From the NCBI GenBank assembly GCA_030067835.1, contig CP092441.1:2418001-2482000 (forward strand): DNA of 64,000 nucleotides, given 5' to 3'. A model generated the notes under the pieces. The model saw only the letters and a list, made by a program, of their open reading frames with translations, was not told where the DNA came from and ran no database searches. A program made the position numbers and the translations under genes. Positions 50,137 to 59,633 of the stretch are shown here, piece after piece (within the stretch, counting starts at the first letter, position 1; the number at the start of each line of letters is the position of its first letter). This stretch comes from Chakrabartyella piscis. GTDB taxonomy: Bacteria > Bacillota > Clostridia > Lachnospirales > Anaerotignaceae.

Positions 50137-51173
50137 AAGAAATACCCTCCAATCAAGCCAAGCACCAATACCACTGCTGCAATGGCACCTGAAAATTTCC
50201 AAACTCTACCTTGGGAAATGGGCAACTCTCCATAGACTTTACCTGTTTGTCCATTCAAGGAATAGTAGTAGACCTTTCCATCTTTGCCTTTATATGTAAT
50301 GGTCCAAACTGGCAAATACACATAAGACCAAATCTTTTCCTTTGGTTCGATGTTGCAATGTCTCACGCTGACACTGCCATATCCTTTGATGGAATTACGC
50401 AAAAGCGCTTCTCCATATTTCTGAATATCCTGATTGATTTCGTCTTCATAAGCGGCATATTCAATGTCTCTACGTTCTGCCAGAAACCCTGATAAATAGC
50501 CCATTTGGAATGGTTTTGCATCCTTCAATAGATATGGCATTACCCCATCAATCAATTCGCTATTTGCTTTTTTCAGTGCATTTTTGGTCATTTCACGTAG
50601 TTCCAATTCCCCTTCACGTTCCACAGCAAAGTGCTTGGTTTCTGTATATTCCACATCACCCATACGCCAAACACGCATGTTTCTAGCTTCTGCATCCATA
50701 GTCCCTTGTGATTTGCTATCACACACCCAATAGGGGAAGTATACACCAGAAAGCATTTCGATTTGTTTTTTGTTGAAGAATGCCTTTGGTATGAAACGTT
50801 TCTTTTGCACATAGTCCAAGAATCGTTTTTCTGCTTCTTTTCGATCAATTTGGAAGGGTATCACATCATCTGGCATCATATCCCCTGTCATTTTGCCACT
50901 GAGCACAACCGGGTTATGACAGTAATAGCAAAAGGTTGCAGTTGTGGTTTCATCTGCTACAATTTCTGCACCACAACTGGGACATAGGTATAAATTGGCT
51001 TCCACTTCTTGGGTATCTTGACTCTGTTCTGTCACTTCTTCCACAGGTGTCAAAGATTCTATTTCCCCTTGTGTGAAAGCAGACATGCAATATTCGCATT
51101 TGTAATTTTGTGTTTTTGGATCAAATAGCAATTCCCCACCGCAATTGGGACATTTTAAACTGATGGTAGACAT
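50133..51173 (-). CDS. Zinc-ribbon membrane protein (YdjG-like)
   Basis: A 346-residue protein with two N-terminal zinc ribbons (CPNCGGELLFDPKTQNYKCE then CEYC; CPSCGAEIV ... CYYCHNPV) and one C-terminal membrane span (FSGAIAAVVLVLGLIGGYFL). The middle region (DVIPFQIDRKEAEKRFLDYV, SGVYFPYWVCDSKS) is typical of TFIIB-type zinc-ribbon proteins found with TPM and SPFH genes. In Bacillus subtilis YdjG and YdjH form a membrane complex. GGGGG lies 6 nt before the ATG at 51173. It overlaps the TPM gene by 4 nt. Confidence 0.82.
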   Translation of the reverse strand: MSTISLKCPNCGGELLFDPKTQNYKCEYCMSAFTQGEIESLTPVEEVTEQSQDTQEVEANLYLCPSCGAEIVADETTTATFCYYCHNPVVLSGKMTGDMMPDDVIPFQIDRKEAEKRFLDYVQKKRFIPKAFFNKKQIEMLSGVYFPYWVCDSKSQGTMDAEARNMRVWRMGDVEYTETKHFAVEREGELELREMTKNALKKANSELIDGVMPYLLKDAKPFQMGYLSGFLAERRDIEYAAYEDEINQDIQKYGEALLRNSIKGYGSVSVRHCNIEPKEKIWSYVYLPVWTITYKGKDGKVYYYSLNGQTGKVYGELPISQGRVWKFSGAIAAVVLVLGLIGGYFL

Positions 51174-51207
51174 AACAAACCCCCTTTGTTTGCAAGAAGC
51201 ATATGGT

Positions 51208-51240
51208 ACAAATATGTTTGTGGTATTACGTTGATTTATT
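51208..51240. repeat. Copy of the ~31-bp repeat seen at 30579
   Basis: ACAAATATGTTTGTGGTATT followed by ACGTTGATTTA closely matches the tandem unit at 30641-30671. Confidence 0.55.
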
Positions 51241-51247
51241 TCATAAA

Positions 51248-52513
51248 TTACATTCTTGGTGTGCCACATTCTGCACAGAATTTACCTTTGTTGGTGGCAC
51301 CACATGTGCAAGTCCATTCAGCTGCTGGTGCTGGTTTGCCACATTCAGGACAGAATTTACCTGTATTTTCTGCTCCACATGCACAAATCCAAGTTGCTTT
51401 TGGAGCTGGTGCTGGACTGCCACATTCAGAACAGAATTTGCCACTATTTTCTTTGCCACAACCACACATCCAACCATTTTGAACTGGTGCTGGTTGTTGA
51501 TTTGCTTGTTGTGCTTGTTGGTTCATTTGCATTTGTTGCATATTGGTTTGAGATGCAGAATTTACAAATCCACCACCCATATTCATACCCATACCCATAC
51601 CAAGGAACCCACTCATAGCACCGCCATCATTGGAGCCAGCAGCTTCCAAACCTCTTGCTACATGACCCTGCATATATCCTTCACGAACAGTAGGATCTGA
51701 AAGCATAGCACCTTCATTACGCATATTGATGAGGGTTTTGGATTCATCATCATAGGAAACACTGGCAACACCAACTGCTTGGATTTCCATACCACGCATT
51801 TGTCTCCAATCTTCATCCAAAGTGGTTGCCATATATTTGCCAAGTTCACGACTCTTTGCAGTTACATGGGAAATACGAATGCCATCTGCTGACATTTGGT
51901 TGATTGCAGATTGGAATGCTTCCAAAAATTCTGCAAGATATTGCTCATTGATATCAGAAATCTCTACACTATCTGCATTTCTAGGCACTGCTTCTGCATA
52001 GAAACGAAGTGGATCTGTAATTTTGATGGAATAGGAACCATGTGCACGCAAGAACAATTCTGCATTGTAGAAATTATCAAAATAATTGACAGGTGTTCTG
52101 GTGCCAAATTTGATACCTTTGATTTCTTGCAAGTTGATGAAGAATACCTTTTGGTTTGTGGGTGTTTGACCTCCAAATTTCATACGATTCAAAGAATCTT
52201 TCAAAGTTTCCTTAAATTCGCCATTGAAGAAAGATGGCATTGTGGAATTGTTGACGGTATAGTACCCTGGTTCAGCAGTATAATCCACAATTTTACCACC
52301 ATCCACCAACATCATAAACTGGTTGTCATATACATGAATGACAGAACCATTGGAAACGGTGTTGTCAGTTCCCTTTTGGTTTTCACCTCGTCTGGTCAAA
52401 ATACCACTTGTGAATACCGTTTGTGCACCCATATCATTTGGTTCTACAACTTCCAACCATTGGTCTGCAAATGTACCGCCAATTGCCGATGTTACTGCTT
52501 TGATTAAGCCCAT
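51248..52513 (-). CDS. SPFH-domain protein with C-terminal zinc ribbons (YdjI-like)
   Basis: A 421-residue protein. The first 300 residues form an SPFH (virion core/YdjI-type) domain: ADQWLEVVEPNDMGAQTVFT, VYDNQFMMLVDGGKIVDYTA, FFINLQEIKGIKFGTRTPVN. A Met/Gly/Gln-rich linker follows, then three zinc ribbons (MCGCGKENSGKFCSECG, ICACGAENTGKFCPECG, CTCGATNKGKFCAECG). The ribbons are nearly alike, as after recent duplication. It probably scaffolds a membrane-stress assembly. AGGAGG precedes the ATG. Confidence 0.88.
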   Translation of the reverse strand: MGLIKAVTSAIGGTFADQWLEVVEPNDMGAQTVFTSGILTRRGENQKGTDNTVSNGSVIHVYDNQFMMLVDGGKIVDYTAEPGYYTVNNSTMPSFFNGEFKETLKDSLNRMKFGGQTPTNQKVFFINLQEIKGIKFGTRTPVNYFDNFYNAELFLRAHGSYSIKITDPLRFYAEAVPRNADSVEISDINEQYLAEFLEAFQSAINQMSADGIRISHVTAKSRELGKYMATTLDEDWRQMRGMEIQAVGVASVSYDDESKTLINMRNEGAMLSDPTVREGYMQGHVARGLEAAGSNDGGAMSGFLGMGMGMNMGGGFVNSASQTNMQQMQMNQQAQQANQQPAPVQNGWMCGCGKENSGKFCSECGSPAPAPKATWICACGAENTGKFCPECGKPAPAAEWTCTCGATNKGKFCAECGTPRM

Positions 52514-52531
52514 ATGTTTGTCCTCCTATTT

Positions 52532-53290
52532 TCATATCTTTTGATAGGTCACTTCGTAAAAATTCTGCAAATTCCAAACTTGTATGTTGATTGGTGTCAC
52601 TGCCAAGCCACAATATTCACATTTCTTTTGTCCCAAAGATGTGATCGGGGCTCCACAGTTTGGACAGTTTACCCCCACAGATTGATCCATATTTGCCAAG
52701 GATGCATCCTGTATGTACATCATTTCCATATTGTACTTGGTTTGTGTTTTATATGGTGAGTAATTGGCATCCAAAACACTATGTTTTTTCTTGGTATATT
52801 GATACTCCAAAGCCGTTTGCAATGTGATGATGCATTTACCTGCAATCTTGTCATATCTGGCAATTTCTGTTTGGTGTATGCGAATATTGGTGTATCTTTC
52901 TTCGATACCATCCAATTTGTTTTTTGCAATATGCACACGCAATTTTTCATAAATTTCTAGCGAAACATCCCCCAAAGAATCCAAATCACCACAACTGATG
53001 GCAACCAATGCACTTTGCAATATGGTTTCTGATGTATTGCGAAACTCCACCCAATTGAATTCTGGAAAATCCCTTGCTATTTGTGGTTCCAAAACCCTTG
53101 TCATTGCAGAAACAGACTTTGGTTTTTTGGATAATTCTTCTGCTTGGGCATCCAAACCTTCTTTTATGGAAGATGTACCAAACAATGACCTAGACACTTC
53201 CTCTACCTTTTGTTTTGCTGTGTATACCACATAGGCGATACCACCTACAGTCAGCAATAATATGATGAGTATTATAACGATTCCTTCCAT
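52532..53290 (-). CDS. Tim44-like membrane protein with C-terminal zinc ribbon
   Basis: A 252-residue protein: one N-terminal span (GIVIILIILLLTVGGIAYVV), a helical linker, a Tim44-like domain (residues 75-200, including RDFPEFNWVEFRNTSETIL and ALEYQYTKKKHSVLDANYS) and a zinc ribbon (VNCPNCGAPITSLGQKKCEY ending CEYCG). It heads the module with SPFH, zinc-ribbon and TPM genes, in the place where Bacillus has the PspA-like YdjF. AGGAGGGG precedes the ATG. Confidence 0.75.
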   Translation of the reverse strand: MEGIVIILIILLLTVGGIAYVVYTAKQKVEEVSRSLFGTSSIKEGLDAQAEELSKKPKSVSAMTRVLEPQIARDFPEFNWVEFRNTSETILQSALVAISCGDLDSLGDVSLEIYEKLRVHIAKNKLDGIEERYTNIRIHQTEIARYDKIAGKCIITLQTALEYQYTKKKHSVLDANYSPYKTQTKYNMEMMYIQDASLANMDQSVGVNCPNCGAPITSLGQKKCEYCGLAVTPINIQVWNLQNFYEVTYQKI

Positions 53291-53382
53291 AACCCCTCCT
53301 GTGATTCATATATATGCATATTATATCGCATTTGGAGGTATTTTCAAAGAAAAATCAAGGATACATAGTGAAAATTTCATTA

Positions 53383-53418
53383 AAAAAACACCAACTCTAA
53401 GGAAGTATTACTAGGAAT
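53383..53418 (-). terminator. Terminator after the SLOG gene
   Basis: On the minus strand ACCAATTCCTAG...AAGGAAG-like arms (imperfect) close on TTGGTG followed by TTTTTTT. It overlaps the last codons of the SLOG gene. Confidence 0.55.
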
Positions 53419-53911
53419 TGGTATCAATCTGCTTCTTATATAAATTCATTATGCTACAATTTTTCTGTTCACCCATACGCACAGTTTGACCTGTACCACT
53501 ACGCCTATTTCCATTCCAATAAGCAATCACCATGCTGCTATAATCTGTCATACATTGGTTTCGTTTTTTATAGGAATTCTTTTCCCACTGCTCATGCAAA
53601 ACAATCACTTCATCACAATTTGATAATATCCTATAATATTGCACTTGTTCTTCTTCTGACCATTCTTTTTCTTGACCCCAAAAGGGAATCACACCTATCA
53701 AACGAATGTTTTTATATTCCTTTTTTAGCTGCAATATCAACTCTGCACACAACAAATCCCAACCAATGGCACCACCAAATACAAAACAATCAAATCCCTT
53801 TTGTATTACTTCTTTGATGCATTCATATAAATCATTTTGCAACTGCTCCAAAACAATTCCTTTTGGTAATTTGCGATGCCCTGTAAAACAAATTGTTTTC
53901 TCTTTTTTCAT
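53411..53911 (-). CDS. SLOG-superfamily protein (DUF1273/YpsA-like)
   Basis: A 166-residue Rossmann-like protein of the SLOG superfamily, close to DUF1273/YpsA: it opens TICFTGHRKLPKGIVLEQL, has the nucleotide-binding FVFGGAIGWDLLCAELILQL, and IRLIGVIPFWGQEKEWSEEE and CDEVIVLHEQWEK follow. SLOG domains bind or sense nucleotide-derived ligands, often in stress or defence pathways. The fold is complete. It is divergent from a ribbon-helix-helix gene, with four ATTACAA-like half-sites between. Function unknown. Confidence 0.85.
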   Translation of the reverse strand: MKKEKTICFTGHRKLPKGIVLEQLQNDLYECIKEVIQKGFDCFVFGGAIGWDLLCAELILQLKKEYKNIRLIGVIPFWGQEKEWSEEEQVQYYRILSNCDEVIVLHEQWEKNSYKKRNQCMTDYSSMVIAYWNGNRRSGTGQTVRMGEQKNCSIMNLYKKQIDTNS

Positions 53912-53922
53912 AAAATCACCTT

Positions 53923-54005
53923 TTGTAATTATAATATTATTACAAAATTGTACATCACAAAAAAGAAAAGGTCAATATACAATTACAATATTCAATTACA
54001 ATATT
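53923..54005. promoter_or_regulatory. Shared operator region of the SLOG/RHH pair
   Basis: TTGTAAT (53923-53929) and ATTACAA (53939-53945) are inverted. CAATTACAATATT occurs twice in perfect tandem (53980-54005). The four ATTACAA-type half-sites lie in the AT-rich gap between the divergent genes, where a ribbon-helix-helix protein could bind. Confidence 0.6.
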
Positions 54006-54029
54006 TTATGACAAAATGAGGTGATATAT

Positions 54030-54203
54030 ATGGAACCATTTGCAATCCAAAAAAATGAAGAGAAAATATCCTCCATCAATCGTACCATTCGATTCAAACC
54101 AGAAACCTTTGAAACCCTTATGATTTTGAGCGAAGAAAACGATATCTCCTTCAATAAATTGGTCAATCAATGTATTGAATATGCCCTTTCCAATATGAAA
54201 TAA
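54030..54203 (+). CDS. Small ribbon-helix-helix protein
   Basis: A 57-residue protein that is essentially one Arc-type ribbon-helix-helix: the strand SINRTIRFKPETFETLMILS and the helix NDISFNKLVNQCIEYALSN. GAGGTGATAT lies before the ATG at 54030; a GTG three codons upstream overlaps that site. It is divergent from the SLOG gene and likely represses both through the sites at 53923-54005. It could also be the antitoxin of an unrecognised pair. Confidence 0.7.
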   Translation: MEPFAIQKNEEKISSINRTIRFKPETFETLMILSEENDISFNKLVNQCIEYALSNMK

Positions 54204-54221
54204 TCTTATTCAACATGCAAA

Positions 54222-54264
54222 AAGCACAATCGCCAACTCATATTGGTAATTGTGCTTTCTTTTT
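54222..54264. terminator. Bidirectional terminator between RHH and YitT genes
   Basis: AAAAAGCACAAT...ATTGTGCTTTCTTTTT has arms AGCACAAT/ATTGTGCT around an inner CCAA...TTGG. It carries A- and T-runs on both sides and serves the two converging genes. Confidence 0.75.
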
Positions 54265-55133
54265 CAATCCTTTGGTCTATTATAGAAATTCCCTTCCAAA
54301 TTCTCTGTTTTCACAACATTGATAAACGCTTTTGGATCTGCTGCTTTGATCATAGCAGTGGTTGCCTTCACCTGATCGCTATTGACAATGGAATACACCA
54401 AAGTACGTTCTCTTTGGCTATAGGTGCCAACGCCTGTAAACATAGTTGCTCCATGGTGGGTGCATTCACTGATGGCTTGTGCCACCAATTCTGGATAATC
54501 TGTCACCACAAGAAATGTATTTTTTTTGTAGCGTTTGTAGCAAACATGGATTGCTTGTGTTGTGGTAAATTGATAGATGATGGAATACAAAGCCTTATCC
54601 CATCCAAAGATAGAACCAGCAATGATCAAAACAACTGCATTTCCCATCAAAATATAATTATACGCATCCAAACCATATTTTTCAGACATAAAAATAGCAA
54701 CGAAATCAGTTCCACCAGCAGTGGTTTCTGCTCGCAAGCAAATGGAACATGCAGTTCCAGTGATGATACCACCAAAAATACTAATCAAAAGAATGTCATA
54801 TGTCACTGGATAAGAAGGCAAGATATCTGTAAAAATGGAAGTCAAAACAATTGCGATACAAGAATAAATTGTAAATTTCTTTCCAATCAGCTTATAACAA
54901 ACAAACACAGGACCTGCATTCAACGCCAAATTGATGGGTGAGAATGGAATTGCCACATCAAAAAAAGTTGCTCCAATTTCCTGTATCAAAAGAGTGATTC
55001 CTGTAAATCCACCTGGAATCAAACCACCTGCACCAACAAAACTTTTGATATTCAACGCAATCATAAAGGAAGCAACAACCACCAATGCCAAGCGTTTGCA
55101 ATCTTTTTTTGTAAATATACCCTTTGTTTCCAT
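54264..55133 (-). CDS. YitT family membrane protein
   Basis: A 289-residue DUF161/YitT protein with about five N-terminal spans (LALVVVASFMIALNIKSFVG, TAGGTDFVAIFMSEKYGLDA, YNYILMGNAVVLIIAGSIFG) and a cytoplasmic DUF2179 domain (TFLVVTDYPELVAQAISECT, GVGTYSQRERTLVYSIVN). The membrane part has the AGGLIPGGFTGIT motif. The transported substrate is unknown. GAGGAG lies 7 nt before the ATG at 55133. Confidence 0.88.
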   Translation of the reverse strand: METKGIFTKKDCKRLALVVVASFMIALNIKSFVGAGGLIPGGFTGITLLIQEIGATFFDVAIPFSPINLALNAGPVFVCYKLIGKKFTIYSCIAIVLTSIFTDILPSYPVTYDILLISIFGGIITGTACSICLRAETTAGGTDFVAIFMSEKYGLDAYNYILMGNAVVLIIAGSIFGWDKALYSIIYQFTTTQAIHVCYKRYKKNTFLVVTDYPELVAQAISECTHHGATMFTGVGTYSQRERTLVYSIVNSDQVKATTAMIKAADPKAFINVVKTENLEGNFYNRPKD

Positions 55134-55226
55134 ACCAATCTCCTCAATTAAAACAGGGTCAATACCCCTACCATACATTTTTGTACAGAACAGAATATCA
55201 ACCCCAATAATTTATTTTACTATTTC

Positions 55227-55625
55227 TTATTTACCCTTTGTTTCTACACGACTCATGAATTTTTTCAAATCAATGATAGCACGACCATGTTCACCTTCAC
55301 AGATTTTGTCCAATTCGTCATATGCTTTCACTGTGAATTGCAACATTTTGCCATTGACTTCTGTCAAGTTGACTACAACACGCACTTTCATGCCAATTGG
55401 TGTTGCTGCCATATGTTTGAAGGAAATGGATGTACCCACTGTTTCTGCACCTGCTGGCAAGAAAGGTTTTACAGATTCGATACATGTTTCTTCCAGCCAA
55501 GAACACAATCTTGGTGTTGCAAATACAGGCACATTTTTGTTGCCAAACACTGCTGCTGTATCTTTTGCTTCTACAATATATTCTTTTTCAAAATTGATGC
55601 CTGCAACGATATTGCTCAAATCCAT
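55227..55625 (-). CDS. Hotdog-fold thioesterase (FlK-like)
   Basis: A 132-residue single hotdog domain similar to fluoroacetyl-CoA thioesterase FlK: the strand EYIVEAKDTAAVFGNKNVPV, helix PRLCSWLEETCIESVKPFLP and ETVGTSISFKHMAATPIGMK. It probably hydrolyses an acyl-CoA; the acyl group is unknown. AAGGAGG precedes the ATG. It follows ftsH by 18 nt and is likely transcribed with it. Confidence 0.85.
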   Translation of the reverse strand: MDLSNIVAGINFEKEYIVEAKDTAAVFGNKNVPVFATPRLCSWLEETCIESVKPFLPAGAETVGTSISFKHMAATPIGMKVRVVVNLTEVNGKMLQFTVKAYDELDKICEGEHGRAIIDLKKFMSRVETKGK

Positions 55626-55643
55626 GATAGTATCCTCCTTAGA

Positions 55644-57551
55644 TTACAGTTCGGTATTGTATTCTTCTGTGGCAACTTCTTCCACTACTTCTGTTGCAAT
55701 GCCCAAAATTTCATTTCTGAAGGATGCATCAAACAATTTGCGGAATTCATCACCAGTTACTTTTTCTTGTTCCACAAGCATTTTTGCAGATGCATGGAGC
55801 ACTTCCATATTTTCTGTCAAAATACGAATTGCTTCGTCATATGCATGTGTCATAATGCGTTTCACTTCTTCATCAATTGTAGTTGCAACAGTTTCACCAT
55901 AGTTTCTACCATTGCCCCAATCACGACCAATGAACACTTCATGGCTACTTTCACCAAATTGCACAGGTCCCAACAAATCACTCATACCATATTGCATCAC
56001 CATACCTCTGGCAATTGCAGATGCACGTTCAATGTCATTGGAAGCACCAGTTGTCACATCTTTGATGACCAAAGCTTCTGCTGCTCTACCACCCAAGAAG
56101 CTAATCAATTCTTGTTCCATAGCCATTTTGGTCATATACATTTTATCTTCACCTGGCAATGGCATTGTGTACCCACCAGCCATACCTGTTGGAATGATGG
56201 AAATGCTATGGACAGGGTCCAATTCACTCAAAACTTCAAACAAAATTGCATGACCACTTTCATGGTACGCTGTAATGTATTTTTCTTTATCAGAAATGGT
56301 TCTTGTTTTCTTTTCAGTACCCACACCAATTTTGATGAGTGCTTTTTGCAAGTCTTCCATTTCAATGTGTTTTTTATTGTCACGAGCTGCCAAAAGTGCC
56401 GCTTCATTCAAAAGATTCGCCAAATCTGCACCAGTGAAACCAGCAGTTGTTTGTGCAACCACTTTCAAGTCCACTTCTGGAGCCAATGGTTTTCCTTTGG
56501 AATGTACACGCAAAATTGCTTCACGTCCCTTAACATCAGGTCTACCAACATACACTTGTCTATCAAAACGACCTGGACGCAAAAGTGCAGGATCCAAGAT
56601 ATCTGCTCTATTGGTTGCAGCAATGATGATGACGCTTTCATTGATGCCAAAACCATCCATTTCCACAAGCAATTGGTTCAATGTTTGTTCACGTTCATCG
56701 TGACCACCACCAAGACCAGCACCACGACGTCTACCAACAGCGTCGATTTCGTCGATGAATACAATACTTGGAGAATTTTTCTTTGCTTGTTCAAACAAAT
56801 CTCTTACACGAGATGCACCAACACCGACAAACATTTCCACAAAGTCAGAACCAGAAATACTGAAGAAAGGAACACCAGCTTCACCTGCCACTGCTTTTGC
56901 AAGCAATGTTTTACCAGTCCCTGGAGGTCCAACGAGCAAAACACCCTTTGGAATTCTTGCACCAAGGTCTGTGAATTTTTGTGGTGTACGCAAGAAATGC
57001 ACCAATTCTTCCAATTCTGCTTTTTCTTCGTCACAACCAGCAACATTATCAAATGTCACTTTGTTGTCACCATCCACATTCATTTTGGCTTTGCTTTTTC
57101 CAAAATTAGACATCTTACTACCGCCACCTTGCATGCGGTTGAACAGGAACATGAAAATCAAAACCATAACCACCATCATCAAAATAGATGGCAACATAGA
57201 TGCAAATAAACTTTCTGTTTCCAAATCGGCATTGACTTCAATATCGCTACCAGATGCAATCAAATCATCCACACGTTCTTGGAATGTAGAAACACTGGAA
57301 ACATTCATGCTTACAATGCTACCATCGTTTAAGACTGCCTGAATGGAACCATAATCACTGGCTTCATTGCTTCTTGTAATGTTGATTTCTGCAACTTCAT
57401 CATCTTCTAAGTCACGAATCAAATTACCATAGGTATAAGTTATTTGTTCTTCACTAGCCAAGTCCAAATTGCTGTTATTAAATGCCAAAAATGCAAGTAT
57501 TACTACAAAAATCAATCCGTATAAGCCAAGTGGCTTCCAATATTTTTTCAA
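55644..57551 (-). CDS. ftsH: ATP-dependent zinc metalloprotease FtsH
   Basis: A 635-residue membrane-bound AAA protease that degrades damaged and regulatory membrane proteins. Two spans ([20 protein letters not shown] and [19 protein letters not shown]) bracket an extracellular loop. The AAA domain has Walker [17 protein letters not shown] and Walker [16 protein letters not shown]. The zinc site is HESGH in [17 protein letters not shown] start at a TTG at 57551, 7 nt after AGGAGG, since no ATG fits. It lies downstream of tilS and hpt. Confidence 0.96.
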   Translation of the reverse strand: MKKYWKPLGLYGLIFVVILAFLAFNNSNLDLASEEQITYTYGNLIRDLEDDEVAEINITRSNEASDYGSIQAVLNDGSIVSMNVSSVSTFQERVDDLIASGSDIEVNADLETESLFASMLPSILMMVVMVLIFMFLFNRMQGGGSKMSNFGKSKAKMNVDGDNKVTFDNVAGCDEEKAELEELVHFLRTPQKFTDLGARIPKGVLLVGPPGTGKTLLAKAVAGEAGVPFFSISGSDFVEMFVGVGASRVRDLFEQAKKNSPSIVFIDEIDAVGRRRGAGLGGGHDEREQTLNQLLVEMDGFGINESVIIIAATNRADILDPALLRPGRFDRQVYVGRPDVKGREAILRVHSKGKPLAPEVDLKVVAQTTAGFTGADLANLLNEAALLAARDNKKHIEMEDLQKALIKIGVGTEKKTRTISDKEKYITAYHESGHAILFEVLSELDPVHSISIIPTGMAGGYTMPLPGEDKMYMTKMAMEQELISFLGGRAAEALVIKDVTTGASNDIERASAIARGMVMQYGMSDLLGPVQFGESSHEVFIGRDWGNGRNYGETVATTIDEEVKRIMTHAYDEAIRILTENMEVLHASAKMLVEQEKVTGDEFRKLFDASFRNEILGIATEVVEEVATEEYNTEL

Positions 57552-57708
57552 TAGATTCCCTCCTATTGTGCACAGTTTTATTCGTATCAATTTACAATTT
57601 TATCACATCTACTGGAAAAAGGCAATGTTAGAATGCAAAAGAATTCACAAAATGAATAATTTCATGAATTTTTAAGATTTTGCAGAAACACACCTTTCTT
57701 TTCAATAA

Positions 57709-57742
57709 AAAAACCAGCATAGGAACACCCACACTGGCTTGT
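57709..57742 (-). terminator. Terminator after hpt
   Basis: On the minus strand CCAGTGTGGGTG...CTATGCTGG is followed by TTTTTTTATT; the stem is imperfect. Confidence 0.6.
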
Positions 57743-57744
57743 TT

Positions 57745-58275
57745 TTATTCTTCGATAAAGCTCATCACACCTACATAATCCAAGTTGCGATATCTTTGTT
57801 GATAATCCAAACCATATCCAACTACAAAGGCATCTGGAATGACAAAACCAACGAAATCCACAGGTACTTCCACCACACGTCTATCTGGTTTATCCAAAAG
57901 TGTAAACAATGTAAATGTTTTTGGATTGCGTTTCATAAGCATTTCACGCAAATGGCTCAAAGTTCTACCACTGTCAATGATATCTTCCACCAACAAAACA
58001 TTTTTGCCAGCAATGTCTTCATCCAAGTCATACAACACTTTGATATTGCCAGAGCTTTCCATGGAATTGCCATAACTGGAAACATCCATAAAGTTCAAAG
58101 TCACAGGCATAGTCAAACGTTTGGAAAGCTCCACCAAAACCATAACAGCACCCTTAAGGGCACACACCAACTCCACTTGTTCGCCAGCATATTTTGCATT
58201 GATTTCTGCTGCCATTTCATCCAATCGCTTTGCAATGACTTCATTGCTCAATAACACATCCACATGTTCTTTCAT
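57745..58275 (-). CDS. hpt: Hypoxanthine phosphoribosyltransferase
   Basis: A 176-residue purine-salvage enzyme converting hypoxanthine (and guanine) with PRPP to the nucleotide. The PRPP-binding motif reads VLLVEDIIDSGRTLSHL, the pyrophosphate loop ALKGAVMVLVEL, and the purine site FVGFVIPDAFVVGYGLDYQQ. The ATG overlaps the tilS stop by 4 nt. The tilS-hpt-ftsH order is classical in Firmicutes. Confidence 0.95.
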   Translation of the reverse strand: MKEHVDVLLSNEVIAKRLDEMAAEINAKYAGEQVELVCALKGAVMVLVELSKRLTMPVTLNFMDVSSYGNSMESSGNIKVLYDLDEDIAGKNVLLVEDIIDSGRTLSHLREMLMKRNPKTFTLFTLLDKPDRRVVEVPVDFVGFVIPDAFVVGYGLDYQQRYRNLDYVGVMSFIEE

Positions 58276-59633
58276 TTAAATATCCTCCTAATATAGATAT
58301 GCAAGAATTTGTTTGTATTTTCATCAGGCAAATATCCTTCTGCAACACGATGATCCAAAAGCCAAATCACTTCTGATCCAAATGCAATGAGTGGCATTGT
58401 GTTACGTTCTTCTTTTGGTATTTTTTGATCTATGAAAAAGTCCTTTAATTTCTTGCTACCATATACAAATTGTAACGTATCTCCTGTTTGTCTTGTGCGA
58501 CAATACAAGACATCTTTTATTTTATCATAATCGAATATTTTCGTATAGCCATCAAGGGCATTTTTTTCTTTTTTTTCTGAAAAAACCTCTGTTTTCACGT
58601 AAAAATTACACTCTGGAATCCAAATTTCTGCTCCAATTTCCAATTTATGTGAAAAACCATCACCATTTGACTTTGGATTGCGTCTACAAATCAACTTTTC
58701 ATAGGCTGTAGACACCAAAATTCCATTTGGCAAATTGCGTTCTTTGCCTGTTGTTTGGGTCACCAAATCCAAAACCGCTTCCACATGCACTGCCAAAACA
58801 TCTTGCAATTGACCCAATTCTTGGAACACAAGGGATATGACCCTACGTATGAGAACCAGATTCTCCTGTGCCAATTTTTCTCTATCCACAATGACTTGGT
58901 TTTGTTCTTTGGAAATGAGACATCTATGGAAAGCTTGTTGTGCCAATTCTTCCAAAAACAAATCTTCTTCCACCAAACGTTCGCTACAAGCTGAAATTTG
59001 TTGCACTGCTTTTGGATACATTCCTTCTAATAAAGGCAACACCTGGTTGCGCATTTGATTTCTGGTATACACATTTTCACCATTGGTGCTATCCACACAA
59101 TAGTCCAAATGATTTTCTTTGCAATAGGCTTCAATTTCTGCTCTTGTGCAATACAACAATGGACGTACAATATTGCCACGTTTGGGACGTATGCCGCCAA
59201 GACCTTTTAAGCCAGTTCCTCTACACAAACGCATGAGAATGGTTTCTGCTTGGTCATTTTGGTTGTGTGCCACAGCAATGATGCCTTCTTTTGCAATTTT
59301 GGCAAAGGATTCATAACGCAACTGTCTGCCCGCTTCTTCTGTTCCAATGCCACGTTTTTTGGCTTCTGATGCTGCATCAAATGCAAAGATATGACAAGGA
59401 ATGTTCCACAGATTACACAGGTTTTCTACAAATTTCTGGTCACTGTCTGCTTCATCACCTCGAATGCCATGATGCACATGCACTGCTTGTAGCGTCCAAT
59501 GAAAAGTAGGTGCCAATTGCCACAATACATGCAAAAGTGCAACAGAATCTGCACCACCAGAAACACCCACTGTGATATTTGCATGTTCTGGACATAGATT
59601 CCATTTTTTGATGGTTTGTTTTGCAATTTCCAT
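58272..59633 (-). CDS. tilS: tRNA(Ile)-lysidine synthetase
   Basis: A 453-residue enzyme that turns the CAU anticodon C34 of tRNA-Ile into lysidine. The PP-loop ITVGVSGGADSVALLHVLWQ opens the ATP-binding domain, VHHGIRGDEADSDQKFVENL and AHNQNDQAETILMRLCRGT follow, and the C-terminal TilS domains include RQTGDTLQFVYGSKKLKDFF. It starts the tilS-hpt operon. GAGGTGAACC precedes the ATG. Confidence 0.95.
   Translation of the reverse strand: MEIAKQTIKKWNLCPEHANITVGVSGGADSVALLHVLWQLAPTFHWTLQAVHVHHGIRGDEADSDQKFVENLCNLWNIPCHIFAFDAASEAKKRGIGTEEAGRQLRYESFAKIAKEGIIAVAHNQNDQAETILMRLCRGTGLKGLGGIRPKRGNIVRPLLYCTRAEIEAYCKENHLDYCVDSTNGENVYTRNQMRNQVLPLLEGMYPKAVQQISACSERLVEEDLFLEELAQQAFHRCLISKEQNQVIVDREKLAQENLVLIRRVISLVFQELGQLQDVLAVHVEAVLDLVTQTTGKERNLPNGILVSTAYEKLICRRNPKSNGDGFSHKLEIGAEIWIPECNFYVKTEVFSEKKEKNALDGYTKIFDYDKIKDVLYCRTRQTGDTLQFVYGSKKLKDFFIDQKIPKEERNTMPLIAFGSEVIWLLDHRVAEGYLPDENTNKFLHIYIRRIFK

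Noticed and set aside
55287-57209. 640-residue plus-strand frame antisense to ftsH
   Set aside because: Cys/Phe/His-rich shadow of ftsH; the minus-strand gene has all FtsH motifs.
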